Position numbers and translations under genes: made by a program. Of a stretch of 15,640 nucleotides of DNA, positions 1 to 7,348 are shown piece after piece. Positions within the stretch are counted from its first letter, which is position 1. Each line of letters opens with the position of its first letter. The stretch lies in assembly GCA_030835005.1 (NCBI GenBank), contig JAUQWT010000203.1, positions 1 through 15,640 on the forward strand. The letters are read 5' to 3'. The DNA is from Ignavibacteria bacterium (GTDB lineage: Bacteria > Bacteroidota > Ignavibacteria > Tepidaquicellales > OLB5). Under the pieces are notes generated by a model. The model had not been told where the DNA came from. It saw only the letters and a program-made list of their open reading frames with translations, and made no database searches.

Positions 1-1107
1 ATATATTCCCCCAAAGATGTAATTAACATTTACGATCCGTTCACTATAACTTTTGGCGAACTTGTACTTAACACAAACGATGATGAATTCAAAGAGCATA
101 ACTTTCTGGTTGTTGTAACTATTACTATCGGACCTGAAAAGATAATCAAGTTCTTCTACAAAGACGACCTGATGGTAAATAATGTTAAGAACTATGGTGA
201 TAATTACTGGGCGATCAATTTTACAGCTAAGAAGAACAACGTAATACTGATCCCGGCATTATTCAACGTGCCGAATAACGGCTCTGCAATAAACATAAAG
301 CTTGAAGGCTATTCAAACATCAGCGCAGGAGACGAAACCATGATGAACCAGATGAGTACGGGTTATGTTTACACAAGCTCAACAATGTTCGGCGCAATGG
401 AGCTGGCATATAAATATCTGGCTTCATCACCTGAGATCAACAAGCCTAACTCAAGCCTGCTTACATCTGCAGAAGTATTACAAAGGAATGTATCTACCAG
501 GCCGGAAATATTCTACATGGGAAGCCCGACAGATGTAACATACGGTGTTCCCGAAGATCCCAAAAAATCAGTTGGTACTAATATATTGATACAGGGTTTA
601 AGGAAGATCGAAGGAAAAGTAGGAAACAGAACTCCCGATACATGGGGATTGACGTTTACCAAACTTACTGATGTAAAGATAGTGCAGAATGAATCATACT
701 ACAGCAAGATAAAAGGCATTTTCAGCGATATAGTCAATATGCAGAGGATCGACGAGAACAAAAGAGAAGGTTTAATTGCACGCTGCAACGAAGTGATCAA
801 TGAAGATCTTGTTATGGGAAGAAAGACCGGCGTTTACCTGAATAACCAGGTGATACGGCAGCTCACTTTCTTAATGAATTTTGTAAAGGCAGGAATCAGA
901 GCTAAATCAGATACCGCTTCAACAACAAGCGAATTCATGAAATCAGAAGAACGCGAAGCGTTGAATTACTTTGAAGTGAGCCTGAAAGAAAATGATTTTA
1001 ACCTGGAAGACCAGTACGTTTATGATGATTTCGTGAACTCATCGGTCAACAGAGGTGCTATACAAAAAGAAATAGATATAATAAGAAGATATTACCAGAT
1101 AAAGTAA
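1..1107 (+). CDS. Unrecognised protein, 5' end outside the window
   Basis: The reading frame is open from the first base of the window to the TAA at 1105-1107. The first in-frame ATG (172) is therefore probably internal and the gene starts upstream. At least 368 codons are visible. I do not recognise the family. The visible part shows no transmembrane segment, no cysteine cluster and no nucleotide-binding motif. The first roughly 110 residues alternate hydrophobic and polar positions and look beta-rich; the rest is more helical and charged, with several Asn/Asp-rich stretches. It ends 2 bases before the thrS start, so it is probably transcribed with the translation cluster. A secreted or envelope role is possible but nothing visible proves it. 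The coding assignment is secure; the function is unknown. Confidence 0.85.
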   Translation: MYSPKDVINIYDPFTITFGELVLNTNDDEFKEHNFLVVVTITIGPEKIIKFFYKDDLMVNNVKNYGDNYWAINFTAKKNNVILIPALFNVPNNGSAINIKLEGYSNISAGDETMMNQMSTGYVYTSSTMFGAMELAYKYLASSPEINKPNSSLLTSAEVLQRNVSTRPEIFYMGSPTDVTYGVPEDPKKSVGTNILIQGLRKIEGKVGNRTPDTWGLTFTKLTDVKIVQNESYYSKIKGIFSDIVNMQRIDENKREGLIARCNEVINEDLVMGRKTGVYLNNQVIRQLTFLMNFVKAGIRAKSDTASTTSEFMKSEEREALNYFEVSLKENDFNLEDQYVYDDFVNSSVNRGAIQKEIDIIRRYYQIK

Positions 1108-1109
1108 AA

Positions 1110-3059
1110 TTGAGCAGTATTTCAAATATAAAAATAACTTTCCCGGACGGGAGCATTAAAGAATATCCAAAAGGCACTTCTTCACTGGATATTGCCGCCT
1201 CGATAAGCCGCGGACTGGCAGATGATATCCTGGTTGCCGATGTAAACGGCAAGCTTGTTGATCTTGTTGCGCCTGTAGATGAAGATGCTTCACTTAAGTT
1301 CTACAAGTTCAATGATGAAGAAGGAAGGAAAGTCTATTGGCATACAACGAGCCACATAATGGCACAGGCTATAGAAGAACTATTTCCAGGAGCAAAGTTT
1401 GGAGTGGGACCTCCGATTGAAAATGGCTTTTATTACGATGTAGATTCCGAGCACAAATTTACCGAGGAAGACCTTAAGAAGATAGAAGATAAGATGCTTG
1501 AGATCGCCAAAAGGGGACTCAAGACCGTAAGGGAAGAATTGAAACGTACTGATGCAATTGAGTACTTTAAGACCAAGCGCGTTGATCCATACAAAGTAGA
1601 GATACTTGAAGATATCGCGAAGAATGAAGATGTAGTTTCTTTGTATCACCAGGGGGGTTTTACCGATCTTTGCCGCGGCCCGCACATGCCCTCAACTGCA
1701 AAGCTGAAGAATGTTAAGCTTCTCAGCGTTTCAGGTTCTTACTGGCGCGGCGATTCTGACCGTCAACAGTTACAGAGGATATACGGAATTTCTTTCCCTA
1801 AAAAGAAAGACCTGGATGAATATGTAAGGCTTCTGGAAGAGGCCGAGAAGCGCGACCACAGAAAGATCGGTAAACAACTTGATTTGTTCAGTACTCACGA
1901 AGAAGCAGGTGCAGGACTTGTTTATTGGCATCCAAAAGGCGCAATGATACGCAAAGAAATAGAAGACTACTGGCGAGAGGCGCATCTTGAGGGCGGCTAT
2001 GAACTGCTTTACACGCCGCATATGGGAAAAAGCTGGTTGTGGGAAACAAGCGGCCACCTAGACTTTTACAAAGAGAGCATGTATGCTCCAATGAAGATAG
2101 ATGAGCAGTTATACTACATGAAGCCGATGAACTGCCCGTTCCATATCATGATCTATAAGACAAGTCTAAGAAGTTACAAAGACCTTCCTTTAAGATGGTC
2201 AGAGCTTGGTACGGTTTACAGGTACGAAAAAAGCGGTGTGCTTCACGGGCTGTTAAGGGTTCGCGGTTTTACACAGGATGATGCGCATATTTTTTGTTCT
2301 GATAGCCAGGTCGAAACTGAGATAATAGAAGTTTTAAGGTTTGCCAGGATGGTTTTGGGGACTTTTGGTTTTGATCAATTGGATTTTTATCTATCTACAA
2401 AGCCAGAAAAGGCGGTTGGAGAAGACAGCCTTTGGAACAAAGCTACTGATTCACTTATGAACGCTTTGACACATGAAGGGCTTGGATATAAAGTAGATGA
2501 AGGTGGCGGCGCTTTCTACGGCCCAAAGATCGATATAAAAGTCAAAGATGCTTTGGGACGTGAATGGCAGTTGAGCACAATACAGTTTGATTTCAACCTG
2601 CCGGAAAGATTTGACATGAAGTATATCGGCGAAGACGGCAAAGAGCACAGACCTTTTATGGTCCACAGGGCGCTCTTAGGCTCAATGGAAAGGTTTTTCG
2701 GAATACTAATTGAACACTATGCCGGCGATTTTCCGCTTTGGCTTGCTCCGGTCCATGTTTCTGTTTTGCCTATTACTGATAATCAGCTTGAGTATGCCAA
2801 AGAGATCTCTGAGAAGCTTAAGAGCAATGGGTTAAGAGCAGAGCTAGATGAAAGACGCGAGAAGATCGGTTATAAGATCCGTGATGCAGAAACCAGGAAA
2901 GTACCCTATATGATAATAGTTGGCGATAAAGAAAAGCAGAATAACAACATTACCGTAAGGGCTCATAAGAAAGGCGATCTTGGTGCATTTGATCTGGATA
3001 AGTTCATAAGTTCGCTTGTTGAAGAAAGAGATACTAAAAAAATTAACCAAAATATTTAA
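1110..3059 (+). CDS. thrS: Threonine--tRNA ligase
   Basis: Cytoplasmic class II synthetase that charges tRNA-Thr with threonine using ATP and clears mischarged Ser-tRNA-Thr. It has 649 residues, close to the usual length of about 640. Order of domains: TGS domain (about 5-67); editing domain with the HxxxH pair H78/H82 and the C188/H192 pair; catalytic core with zinc ligands C342 (in MNCPFH), H393 (in QDDAHIF) and H519 (in MVHRALLGS); motif 2 near RYEKSGVLHG (371-380); motif 3 near 519-540; C-terminal anticodon-binding domain (about 548-640, starting APVHVSVLPI). The start is TTG at 1110, 2 bases after the preceding stop and with no Shine-Dalgarno. It is preferred because the TGS domain begins almost at once and no ATG is available before it. 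It heads the thrS-infC-rpmI-rplT-pheS cluster and shares its frame with infC. Confidence 0.97.
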   Translation: MSSISNIKITFPDGSIKEYPKGTSSLDIAASISRGLADDILVADVNGKLVDLVAPVDEDASLKFYKFNDEEGRKVYWHTTSHIMAQAIEELFPGAKFGVGPPIENGFYYDVDSEHKFTEEDLKKIEDKMLEIAKRGLKTVREELKRTDAIEYFKTKRVDPYKVEILEDIAKNEDVVSLYHQGGFTDLCRGPHMPSTAKLKNVKLLSVSGSYWRGDSDRQQLQRIYGISFPKKKDLDEYVRLLEEAEKRDHRKIGKQLDLFSTHEEAGAGLVYWHPKGAMIRKEIEDYWREAHLEGGYELLYTPHMGKSWLWETSGHLDFYKESMYAPMKIDEQLYYMKPMNCPFHIMIYKTSLRSYKDLPLRWSELGTVYRYEKSGVLHGLLRVRGFTQDDAHIFCSDSQVETEIIEVLRFARMVLGTFGFDQLDFYLSTKPEKAVGEDSLWNKATDSLMNALTHEGLGYKVDEGGGAFYGPKIDIKVKDALGREWQLSTIQFDFNLPERFDMKYIGEDGKEHRPFMVHRALLGSMERFFGILIEHYAGDFPLWLAPVHVSVLPITDNQLEYAKEISEKLKSNGLRAELDERREKIGYKIRDAETRKVPYMIIVGDKEKQNNNITVRAHKKGDLGAFDLDKFISSLVEERDTKKINQNI

Positions 3060-3064
3060 AGGAG
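3058..3064 (+). promoter_or_regulatory. Shine-Dalgarno that fixes the infC start
   Basis: AAAGGAG overlaps the last two bases of the thrS stop codon and lies seven bases before ATC 3072. Most genes in the window (thrS, plsY, both transketolase genes) have no recognisable Shine-Dalgarno, so this strong one stands out and decides the non-canonical infC start. The overlap with the thrS stop also suggests coupled translation. Confidence 0.75.
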
Positions 3065-3071
3065 AAATTCT

Positions 3072-3647
3072 ATCAAGGAAAGAAAAATAAAAACAAGGAT
3101 CAATGAACAGATCCGTGTTCCCGAAGTCAGGGTTATTGATGAGAACGGAGACCAGGCAGGAATAAAGCCAATACAGGAAGCATTGAGAATGGCAAAGTCC
3201 AAAGAGCTGGATCTGATCGAAGTATCACCAAATGCCAAACCGCCGGTTTGCAAGATAAGCGATTTTGGCAAGTACAATTACGAAAAACAGAAGAAGGAAA
3301 AAGAGCAGAAAAAGAGCAAGACGACCACTCAGCTTAAGGAAATTAGATTCCATCCCAATACTGATACTCATGATATGGATTTCAAATGCCGCCATTTGAT
3401 GGAATTCCTTATACAGGGGCATAAGGTCAAGGCGACAATCATCTTCATTGGCCGAATGATGGTGCACCAGGATATCGGAAGAAAGCTGATGGATGAAATT
3501 CTGGAAAAGCTTTCTGTAGTGGGAAAGATAGAGCAAATGCCTAAAATGGAGGGCAGATTCATGACTGCCATGCTTATCCCCGATAAGAAGAAAATAGACG
3601 ATTATAAAAAAGAGCAGGAAAAACTTAAAGTTATAGCTCAAAGCTAA
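3072..3647 (+). CDS. infC: Translation initiation factor IF-3, ATC start
   Basis: IF-3 binds the 30S subunit, keeps subunits apart and checks the initiator tRNA and start codon. The protein has 191 residues: N-domain (opening I-K-E-R-K-I-K-T-R-I-N-E-Q-I, with the family's R-V-I-D-E-N-G and KSKELDLIEVSPNAKPPVC segments), a Lys/Glu-rich linker (about 80-95) and a C-domain from about 97 (KEIRFHPNTDTHDMDFK). Between the in-frame thrS stop at 3057-3059 and the first TTG at 3183 there is no ATG, GTG or TTG, yet conserved N-domain sequence runs upstream of 3183. A start at TTG 3183 would delete 37 residues. The best start is ATC at 3072, seven bases after GGAG (3061-3064), which is part of AAAGGAG overlapping the thrS stop. 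Rare start codons (AUU in E. coli) are known for infC and let IF-3 repress its own translation. ATA 3087 and ATC 3099 are in frame but further from the Shine-Dalgarno. Confidence 0.93.
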   Translation: MKERKIKTRINEQIRVPEVRVIDENGDQAGIKPIQEALRMAKSKELDLIEVSPNAKPPVCKISDFGKYNYEKQKKEKEQKKSKTTTQLKEIRFHPNTDTHDMDFKCRHLMEFLIQGHKVKATIIFIGRMMVHQDIGRKLMDEILEKLSVVGKIEQMPKMEGRFMTAMLIPDKKKIDDYKKEQEKLKVIAQS

Positions 3648-3700
3648 GAGTAACAGAAAAAAAGAAAAATAATTTATTATAGAAAGTAAGGAATATAATA

Positions 3701-3895
3701 ATGCCAAAAATGAAATCGAACCGCGGTGCAAAAAAGACATTTAAGACAACTGCAGGCGGTAAAGTAAAAAGGAAACATTCTTTAAAGAGACACATCTTGA
3801 CAAAGAAATCCTCCAAAAGGATCCGCCAGCTAAGACATGATGCTCTTGTTTCGGATGCAGATCTAAAGCGCGTCAAAAGAATGCTTCTTGCGTAA
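3701..3895 (+). CDS. rpmI: 50S ribosomal protein L35
   Basis: Small, very basic protein of the large ribosomal subunit; 64 residues, the normal length. The family signatures are present: start MPKMKSNRGAKKTFK, then GGKVKRKHSLKRHILTKKS and a C-terminal helix ending in RVKRMLLA. The ATG is preceded by TAAGGA (3687-3692) with an 8-base spacer. It lies 53 bases after infC and 45 bases before rplT, the standard infC-rpmI-rplT order. In several bacteria L20 represses this operon by binding its mRNA; I did not find a clear L20-binding fold in the two short gaps here. Confidence 0.97.
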   Translation: MPKMKSNRGAKKTFKTTAGGKVKRKHSLKRHILTKKSSKRIRQLRHDALVSDADLKRVKRMLLA

Positions 3896-3940
3896 TCATT
3901 AATTCAGAAAACAGAAAAAATATAAAGGAGATAATATAAT

Positions 3941-4288
3941 ATGCCTCGTTCAGTAAATTCAGTAGCTTCCAGGAAAAGACGGAAGAGAATGCTTGCCAAA
4001 GCAAAAGGCTACTGGGGTAGAAGAAGTAAAGTTACTACAGTTGCCAAGCACAGTGTTGAAAAAGCAGGACAGCATGCATACTCCGGGCGTAAACTTAAGA
4101 AAAGGGTTATGCGTAACTTGTGGACAGTCAGAATAAATGCTGCAGCAAGAGAAAATGAGACAACATACTCCAAGCTTATTGGCGCTCTACATAAAAAGAA
4201 TATTGATATCAACAGGAAAGTGCTTGCTGAGCTTGCTTATGATAATCCCGCAGCTTTTGCCGAAGTTTGCAAATTCGCATTAGGTTAA
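3941..4288 (+). CDS. rplT: 50S ribosomal protein L20
   Basis: Large-subunit assembly protein that binds 23S rRNA directly and often represses its own operon. It has 115 residues, the usual size. It shows the long basic N-terminal helix (MPRSVNSVASRKRRKRMLAKAKG..., with the YWGRR segment following) and the globular C-domain with LWTVRINAAARENETTYSKL and NRKVLAELAYDNPAAFAEV. The ATG is preceded by AAAGGAG (3924-3930) with a 10-base spacer. The pheS ATG follows 3 bases after the stop, so the two genes are very likely co-transcribed. Confidence 0.97.
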   Translation: MPRSVNSVASRKRRKRMLAKAKGYWGRRSKVTTVAKHSVEKAGQHAYSGRKLKKRVMRNLWTVRINAAARENETTYSKLIGALHKKNIDINRKVLAELAYDNPAAFAEVCKFALG

Positions 4289-4291
4289 AGA

Positions 4292-5311
4292 ATGCTAACA
4301 AACCTGGCTGAAATAGAGCAGGAGATACGCTCATACAGCATTGAGGGTAAAGATGAGCTTGAAAACTACAGGCTTAAATATCTTTCCCGCAACGGCTTAT
4401 TGACGCAGCTTTTTGAAGAGCTCAAAGATGCTCCGAAAGATGATAAACCATCGCTTGGCAAAAAACTTAACGAAGTGAAACGCCTCGCGGAATCGATCTA
4501 TAACGATGCAAAGGCTGTTTTAGAGAAAAGCGATACAGCCGGCTCAGATATTGACCTCACATTACCCGGAAGGAGTTTTTCAACAGGAAGAGAGCATCTG
4601 ATTTCCCAGACGCTTGCTGAAATGGTTAAAATATTCAGGGAAATCGGTTTCAAAGTGACCGATGGCCCCGAACTTGAGGAAGAATTCTACAATTTTGATG
4701 CACTTAATACTCCGGAGCATCATCCCGCGCGTGATATGCAGGATACTTTCTATGTTCAGAGCAAGTTTGATAAGGACAAAAAATATGTATTGAGAACTCA
4801 TACATCTCCGGTCCAGATACGCACCATGATGTCAACAAAACCGCCGCTTAGGATCATAAGCCCGGGCAAAGTATTCAGGAACGAAACCGTTACATTCAAA
4901 AATTATTTCATGTTCCATCAGCTTGAGGGCCTCTACGTTGATAAAGATGTATCAATACGCGATCTTAAGGGAGTACTCTCGTACTTCTTCAAAAAATTCT
5001 ACGGAGAAAAGACCAAAACTCGTTTCATCCCAAGCTTTTTCCCGTTCACAGAACCATCGGGACAGGTAGATGTATCATGCTTTATCTGCGGCGGTAAAGG
5101 ATGCAAGACATGTAAAGATACAGGCTGGCTTGAAATTGGCGGCTGCGGTATGGTTGACCCTAATGTATTCAAATCCGTTGGGTATGACCCGGAAGAATAT
5201 ACGGGCTACGCTTTTGGTGTGGGTATAGAGCGTATTGCAATGATGAAATACGGAATCAAAGACATCAGGACATTTTACCAGAATGATCTCAGGTTTCTTG
5301 ACCAATTTTAA
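4292..5311 (+). CDS. pheS: Phenylalanine--tRNA ligase alpha subunit
   Basis: Catalytic alpha subunit of the alpha2-beta2 synthetase that charges tRNA-Phe. It has 339 residues, normal length. An N-terminal coiled-coil arm (about 1-85) is followed by the catalytic domain: THTSPVQIRTM (169-179), motif 2 region GKVFRNETVTFKNYFMFHQL (192-211), FFPFTEPSGQVDVSCFICGG (249-268), and motif 3 region GYAFGVGIERIAMMKYGIKD (305-324). Four cysteines in a CxxC-x4-CxxC array (C263, C266, C271, C274) are followed by TGWLEI, a variant shared by many bacterial PheS proteins and possibly metal-binding. The start lies 3 bases after rplT. The partner gene pheT is not next to it: plsY follows 3 bases after the stop. 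The beta subunit must therefore be encoded elsewhere. Confidence 0.97.
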   Translation: MLTNLAEIEQEIRSYSIEGKDELENYRLKYLSRNGLLTQLFEELKDAPKDDKPSLGKKLNEVKRLAESIYNDAKAVLEKSDTAGSDIDLTLPGRSFSTGREHLISQTLAEMVKIFREIGFKVTDGPELEEEFYNFDALNTPEHHPARDMQDTFYVQSKFDKDKKYVLRTHTSPVQIRTMMSTKPPLRIISPGKVFRNETVTFKNYFMFHQLEGLYVDKDVSIRDLKGVLSYFFKKFYGEKTKTRFIPSFFPFTEPSGQVDVSCFICGGKGCKTCKDTGWLEIGGCGMVDPNVFKSVGYDPEEYTGYAFGVGIERIAMMKYGIKDIRTFYQNDLRFLDQF

Positions 5312-5314
5312 TTA

Positions 5315-5941
5315 ATGAGTGAAATATTTTCGTTAACCGGATTACTTGTATTTGTTCTTTGTTATTTAATAGGTTCATTCCCGACTGCATATATCCTGGT
5401 AAGGCTTAAGTCAAAGAAAGATATTACCAAAGAAGGCTCCGGTAATGTAGGGACTCTTAATTCGTTTGAGGTATCAAAATCAAAGCGCGTATTGATCGCA
5501 GTTCTCCTGATTGATATTTTGAAAGGCTTGCTTCCCGCATGGATAATGATGTATATAATAAATGTACCATTTGCAGTTGTTATGTTTGGTATGAGCGGAC
5601 TCATCGTTGGGCATAACTACCCGGTGTGGCTTAGATTCATCGGGGGCAGGGGTCTTGCAACAGGAACAGGAATCTTCTTGGTGATTAATTACTTTATACT
5701 CATAGGCTGGTGTGTTACTTGGGTTTTAGTATTCCTTTTTAAGCGCAATGTGCTTATTGCAAACACTGCAGCAACTCTAGGCATTCCGCTATATGTTGTT
5801 TTAGTCAATCTTATTAGCTGGATGGTTGTTAACAGCTCCGTAAATGGTTTCTCACTAGTATATTTTAATGTATTTTCTGTGATCATAACTGCAATTATCA
5901 TAACAAGGCACACAGAAGTATTTAAAACAAAAGGTCAATAA
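5315..5941 (+). CDS. plsY: Divergent PlsY-type glycerol-3-phosphate acyltransferase
   Basis: PlsY transfers the acyl group from acyl-phosphate to sn-glycerol-3-phosphate, the first acylation in phospholipid synthesis, at the inner membrane. The protein has 208 residues and about five hydrophobic segments (near 6-28, 60-82, 85-103, 118-142, 147-170, with a further one at 178-198). Family motifs seen: LIGSFPTAYILVR (18-30), GSGNVGTLN (41-49, usually GSGNIGATN or similar), and GHNYPVWLRFIGGRGLATGTG (99-119, usually GHxxPVxxxFKGGKGVAT). The third family motif near the C-terminus, usually of the NIxRLxxGxExK type, is hardly recognisable: the protein ends ITRHTEVFKTKGQ. It may be a divergent paralogue or a functional variant. 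It has no Shine-Dalgarno and lies 3 bases after pheS, 26 bases before the transketolase gene. Confidence 0.85.
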   Translation: MSEIFSLTGLLVFVLCYLIGSFPTAYILVRLKSKKDITKEGSGNVGTLNSFEVSKSKRVLIAVLLIDILKGLLPAWIMMYIINVPFAVVMFGMSGLIVGHNYPVWLRFIGGRGLATGTGIFLVINYFILIGWCVTWVLVFLFKRNVLIANTAATLGIPLYVVLVNLISWMVVNSSVNGFSLVYFNVFSVIITAIIITRHTEVFKTKGQ

Positions 5942-5967
5942 TTTTTCTAAATAAACAGTAATTCTAA

Positions 5968-6858
5968 ATGTTTCCAAATCTGAAAAACCCGGTATTTACC
6001 GATACTGATGATCTAAACGAAATGGCACGTCAGATAAGACGCGATATTATTAATATGCTTCTTATCTCGAAGTCAGGCCATTCAGGCGGACCTCTTGGGC
6101 TGGCTGAAGTATTTACGGCATTGTACTTCAATAAGCTGAGTGTACTGCCGGAAGAACCATACAATAATGAAAGAGATTACGTATTCCTCTCTATTGGGCA
6201 TGTAGCTCCGGTATGGTATGCTACACTTGCAAGAAGGGGATATTGCCCTATCGACGAACTTAAGACTCTCCGCAAAGTTAATGGCCGCCTGCAGGGTCAC
6301 CCCGCGCCGCTAAAAACACATGGATTGCCCGGCGTAGAAATCGCATCCGGCGCGCTAGGACAGGGACTTTCTATTGCAGCAGGAGCTGCTATTGGCTTAA
6401 AACTCTCGGGCAAGCCAAATCATGTTTATTGTATGTGCGGTGATGGTGAGCTCAACGAGGGGCAGATATGGGAAGCAGCTATGACGGCTGATCACCACAA
6501 GCTGGATAACTTAACCGTTATTGTAGATAGAAATCACTGCCAGATAGATAACCGCACCGAAAATGTTATGAAACTTGAGCCGCTTGCCGATAAATGGAAA
6601 TCATTCGGGTTTGAAGTATTTGAGATTGACGGTCATAATATGAGTGAAATACTTGATACTATTGATGCTGTTAAGAATGTTAAAGGCAAACCCACTGCAA
6701 TACTTGCTTATACTAAAATGGGCAGAGGAGTCTCGTTCATGGAAGATAATTACAAATGGCATGGAGTACCGCCAAATGATGAACAGGGTAAAGTAGCGCT
6801 GAGAGAAATTGCACCGACTAAATTCGGTGATTTTGTTGATTACTATAATGGGAAATAG
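5968..6858 (+). CDS. Transketolase, N-terminal (thiamine-binding) subunit
   Basis: First half of a two-gene transketolase, which moves two-carbon units between sugar phosphates in the non-oxidative pentose phosphate pathway; cytoplasmic. It has 296 residues and covers only the pyrophosphate-binding domain. Catalytic/cofactor histidines appear in GHSGGPLG (H38), GHVAPVWYA (H78) and GHP (H111). The thiamine-diphosphate motif runs from GDGELNEGQIWEA (158-170) to VDRNHCQID (186-194). KWHGVPPND lies near the C-terminus. The first ATG fits the family start and has no Shine-Dalgarno. The second half is at 7349-8344 on the same strand, with a lipoprotein gene between them. Split transketolases are common in archaea and several bacterial groups; 1-deoxyxylulose-5-phosphate synthase is unlikely because it is a single long chain. 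Confidence 0.93.
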   Translation: MFPNLKNPVFTDTDDLNEMARQIRRDIINMLLISKSGHSGGPLGLAEVFTALYFNKLSVLPEEPYNNERDYVFLSIGHVAPVWYATLARRGYCPIDELKTLRKVNGRLQGHPAPLKTHGLPGVEIASGALGQGLSIAAGAAIGLKLSGKPNHVYCMCGDGELNEGQIWEAAMTADHHKLDNLTVIVDRNHCQIDNRTENVMKLEPLADKWKSFGFEVFEIDGHNMSEILDTIDAVKNVKGKPTAILAYTKMGRGVSFMEDNYKWHGVPPNDEQGKVALREIAPTKFGDFVDYYNGK

Positions 6859-6859
6859 C

Positions 6860-7336
6860 ATGAAAAGACAAATCTCGCTTCATTTTGTGATTGTACTTTC
6901 CATTGTGTTTATTTCCTGTTCGGGAAAGGGCAAAGATACAAATACTGTTCAGTTTGAGTCGATCATGTCAAGGGGTTATTCCTCTATTGACGTGAACAAA
7001 GAAGTAATAATAAACAGTTACAATGACTATATGGATCTTATGAAAGAGGTGTACGCATTCCAGGATCAGATACCTATTGCTCCTGAAGTGGATTTCAAGA
7101 AGAATACGATAATCGGAGTTTTCTTAGGTCCAAGAACAACAGGAGGGTATTCTGTAAATATTGAAAGCATAACTGAGTCTTCAGATATCCTAAATGTGAA
7201 TATAGTAGAAACTGCACCGGGAAAAAACTGTGTAACAACTGAAGCCATAACCAAACCGTTTGAATTGGTTAAGATACCAAAAACAGATAAAATGGCTGTT
7301 TATAAATACAAAAAAGTAACCAAAGACTGTCAATAA
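6860..7336 (+). CDS. Small lipoprotein with PrcB-like C-terminal domain
   Basis: A 158-residue protein with a lipoprotein signal peptide: MKRQ, hydrophobic core ISLHFVIVLSIVF, and lipobox FISC with C20 as the lipidated residue. It is therefore probably anchored in the outer or inner membrane. The mature domain carries GVFLGPRTTGGYSVNIESI (86-104) and ETAPGKNCVTTEAITKPFEL (117-136). These match the pattern of the PrcB_C domain, named for the PrcB lipoprotein that stabilises the PrtP protease complex of Treponema denticola. The start ATG at 6860 is 1 base after the transketolase stop; ATG 6848 is also in frame but would overlap that gene and add MGNS before the signal peptide. It sits between the two transketolase halves, so it is probably co-expressed, but a functional link to sugar metabolism is not evident. 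Its protein partner is unknown. Confidence 0.85.
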   Translation: MKRQISLHFVIVLSIVFISCSGKGKDTNTVQFESIMSRGYSSIDVNKEVIINSYNDYMDLMKEVYAFQDQIPIAPEVDFKKNTIIGVFLGPRTTGGYSVNIESITESSDILNVNIVETAPGKNCVTTEAITKPFELVKIPKTDKMAVYKYKKVTKDCQ

Positions 7337-7348
7337 TATCATAAAAAT

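Noticed and set aside
3648..3700. Possible L20-binding leader between infC and rpmI
   Set aside because: The gap is short and A-rich with no convincing stem or pseudoknot, so I could not support a regulatory call.
3225..3740. Minus-strand open frame of 171 codons opposite infC
   Set aside because: Its Phe/Leu/Ser-rich protein is what the antisense of an AAA/GAA-rich gene gives. The plus strand encodes clear IF-3 and L35.
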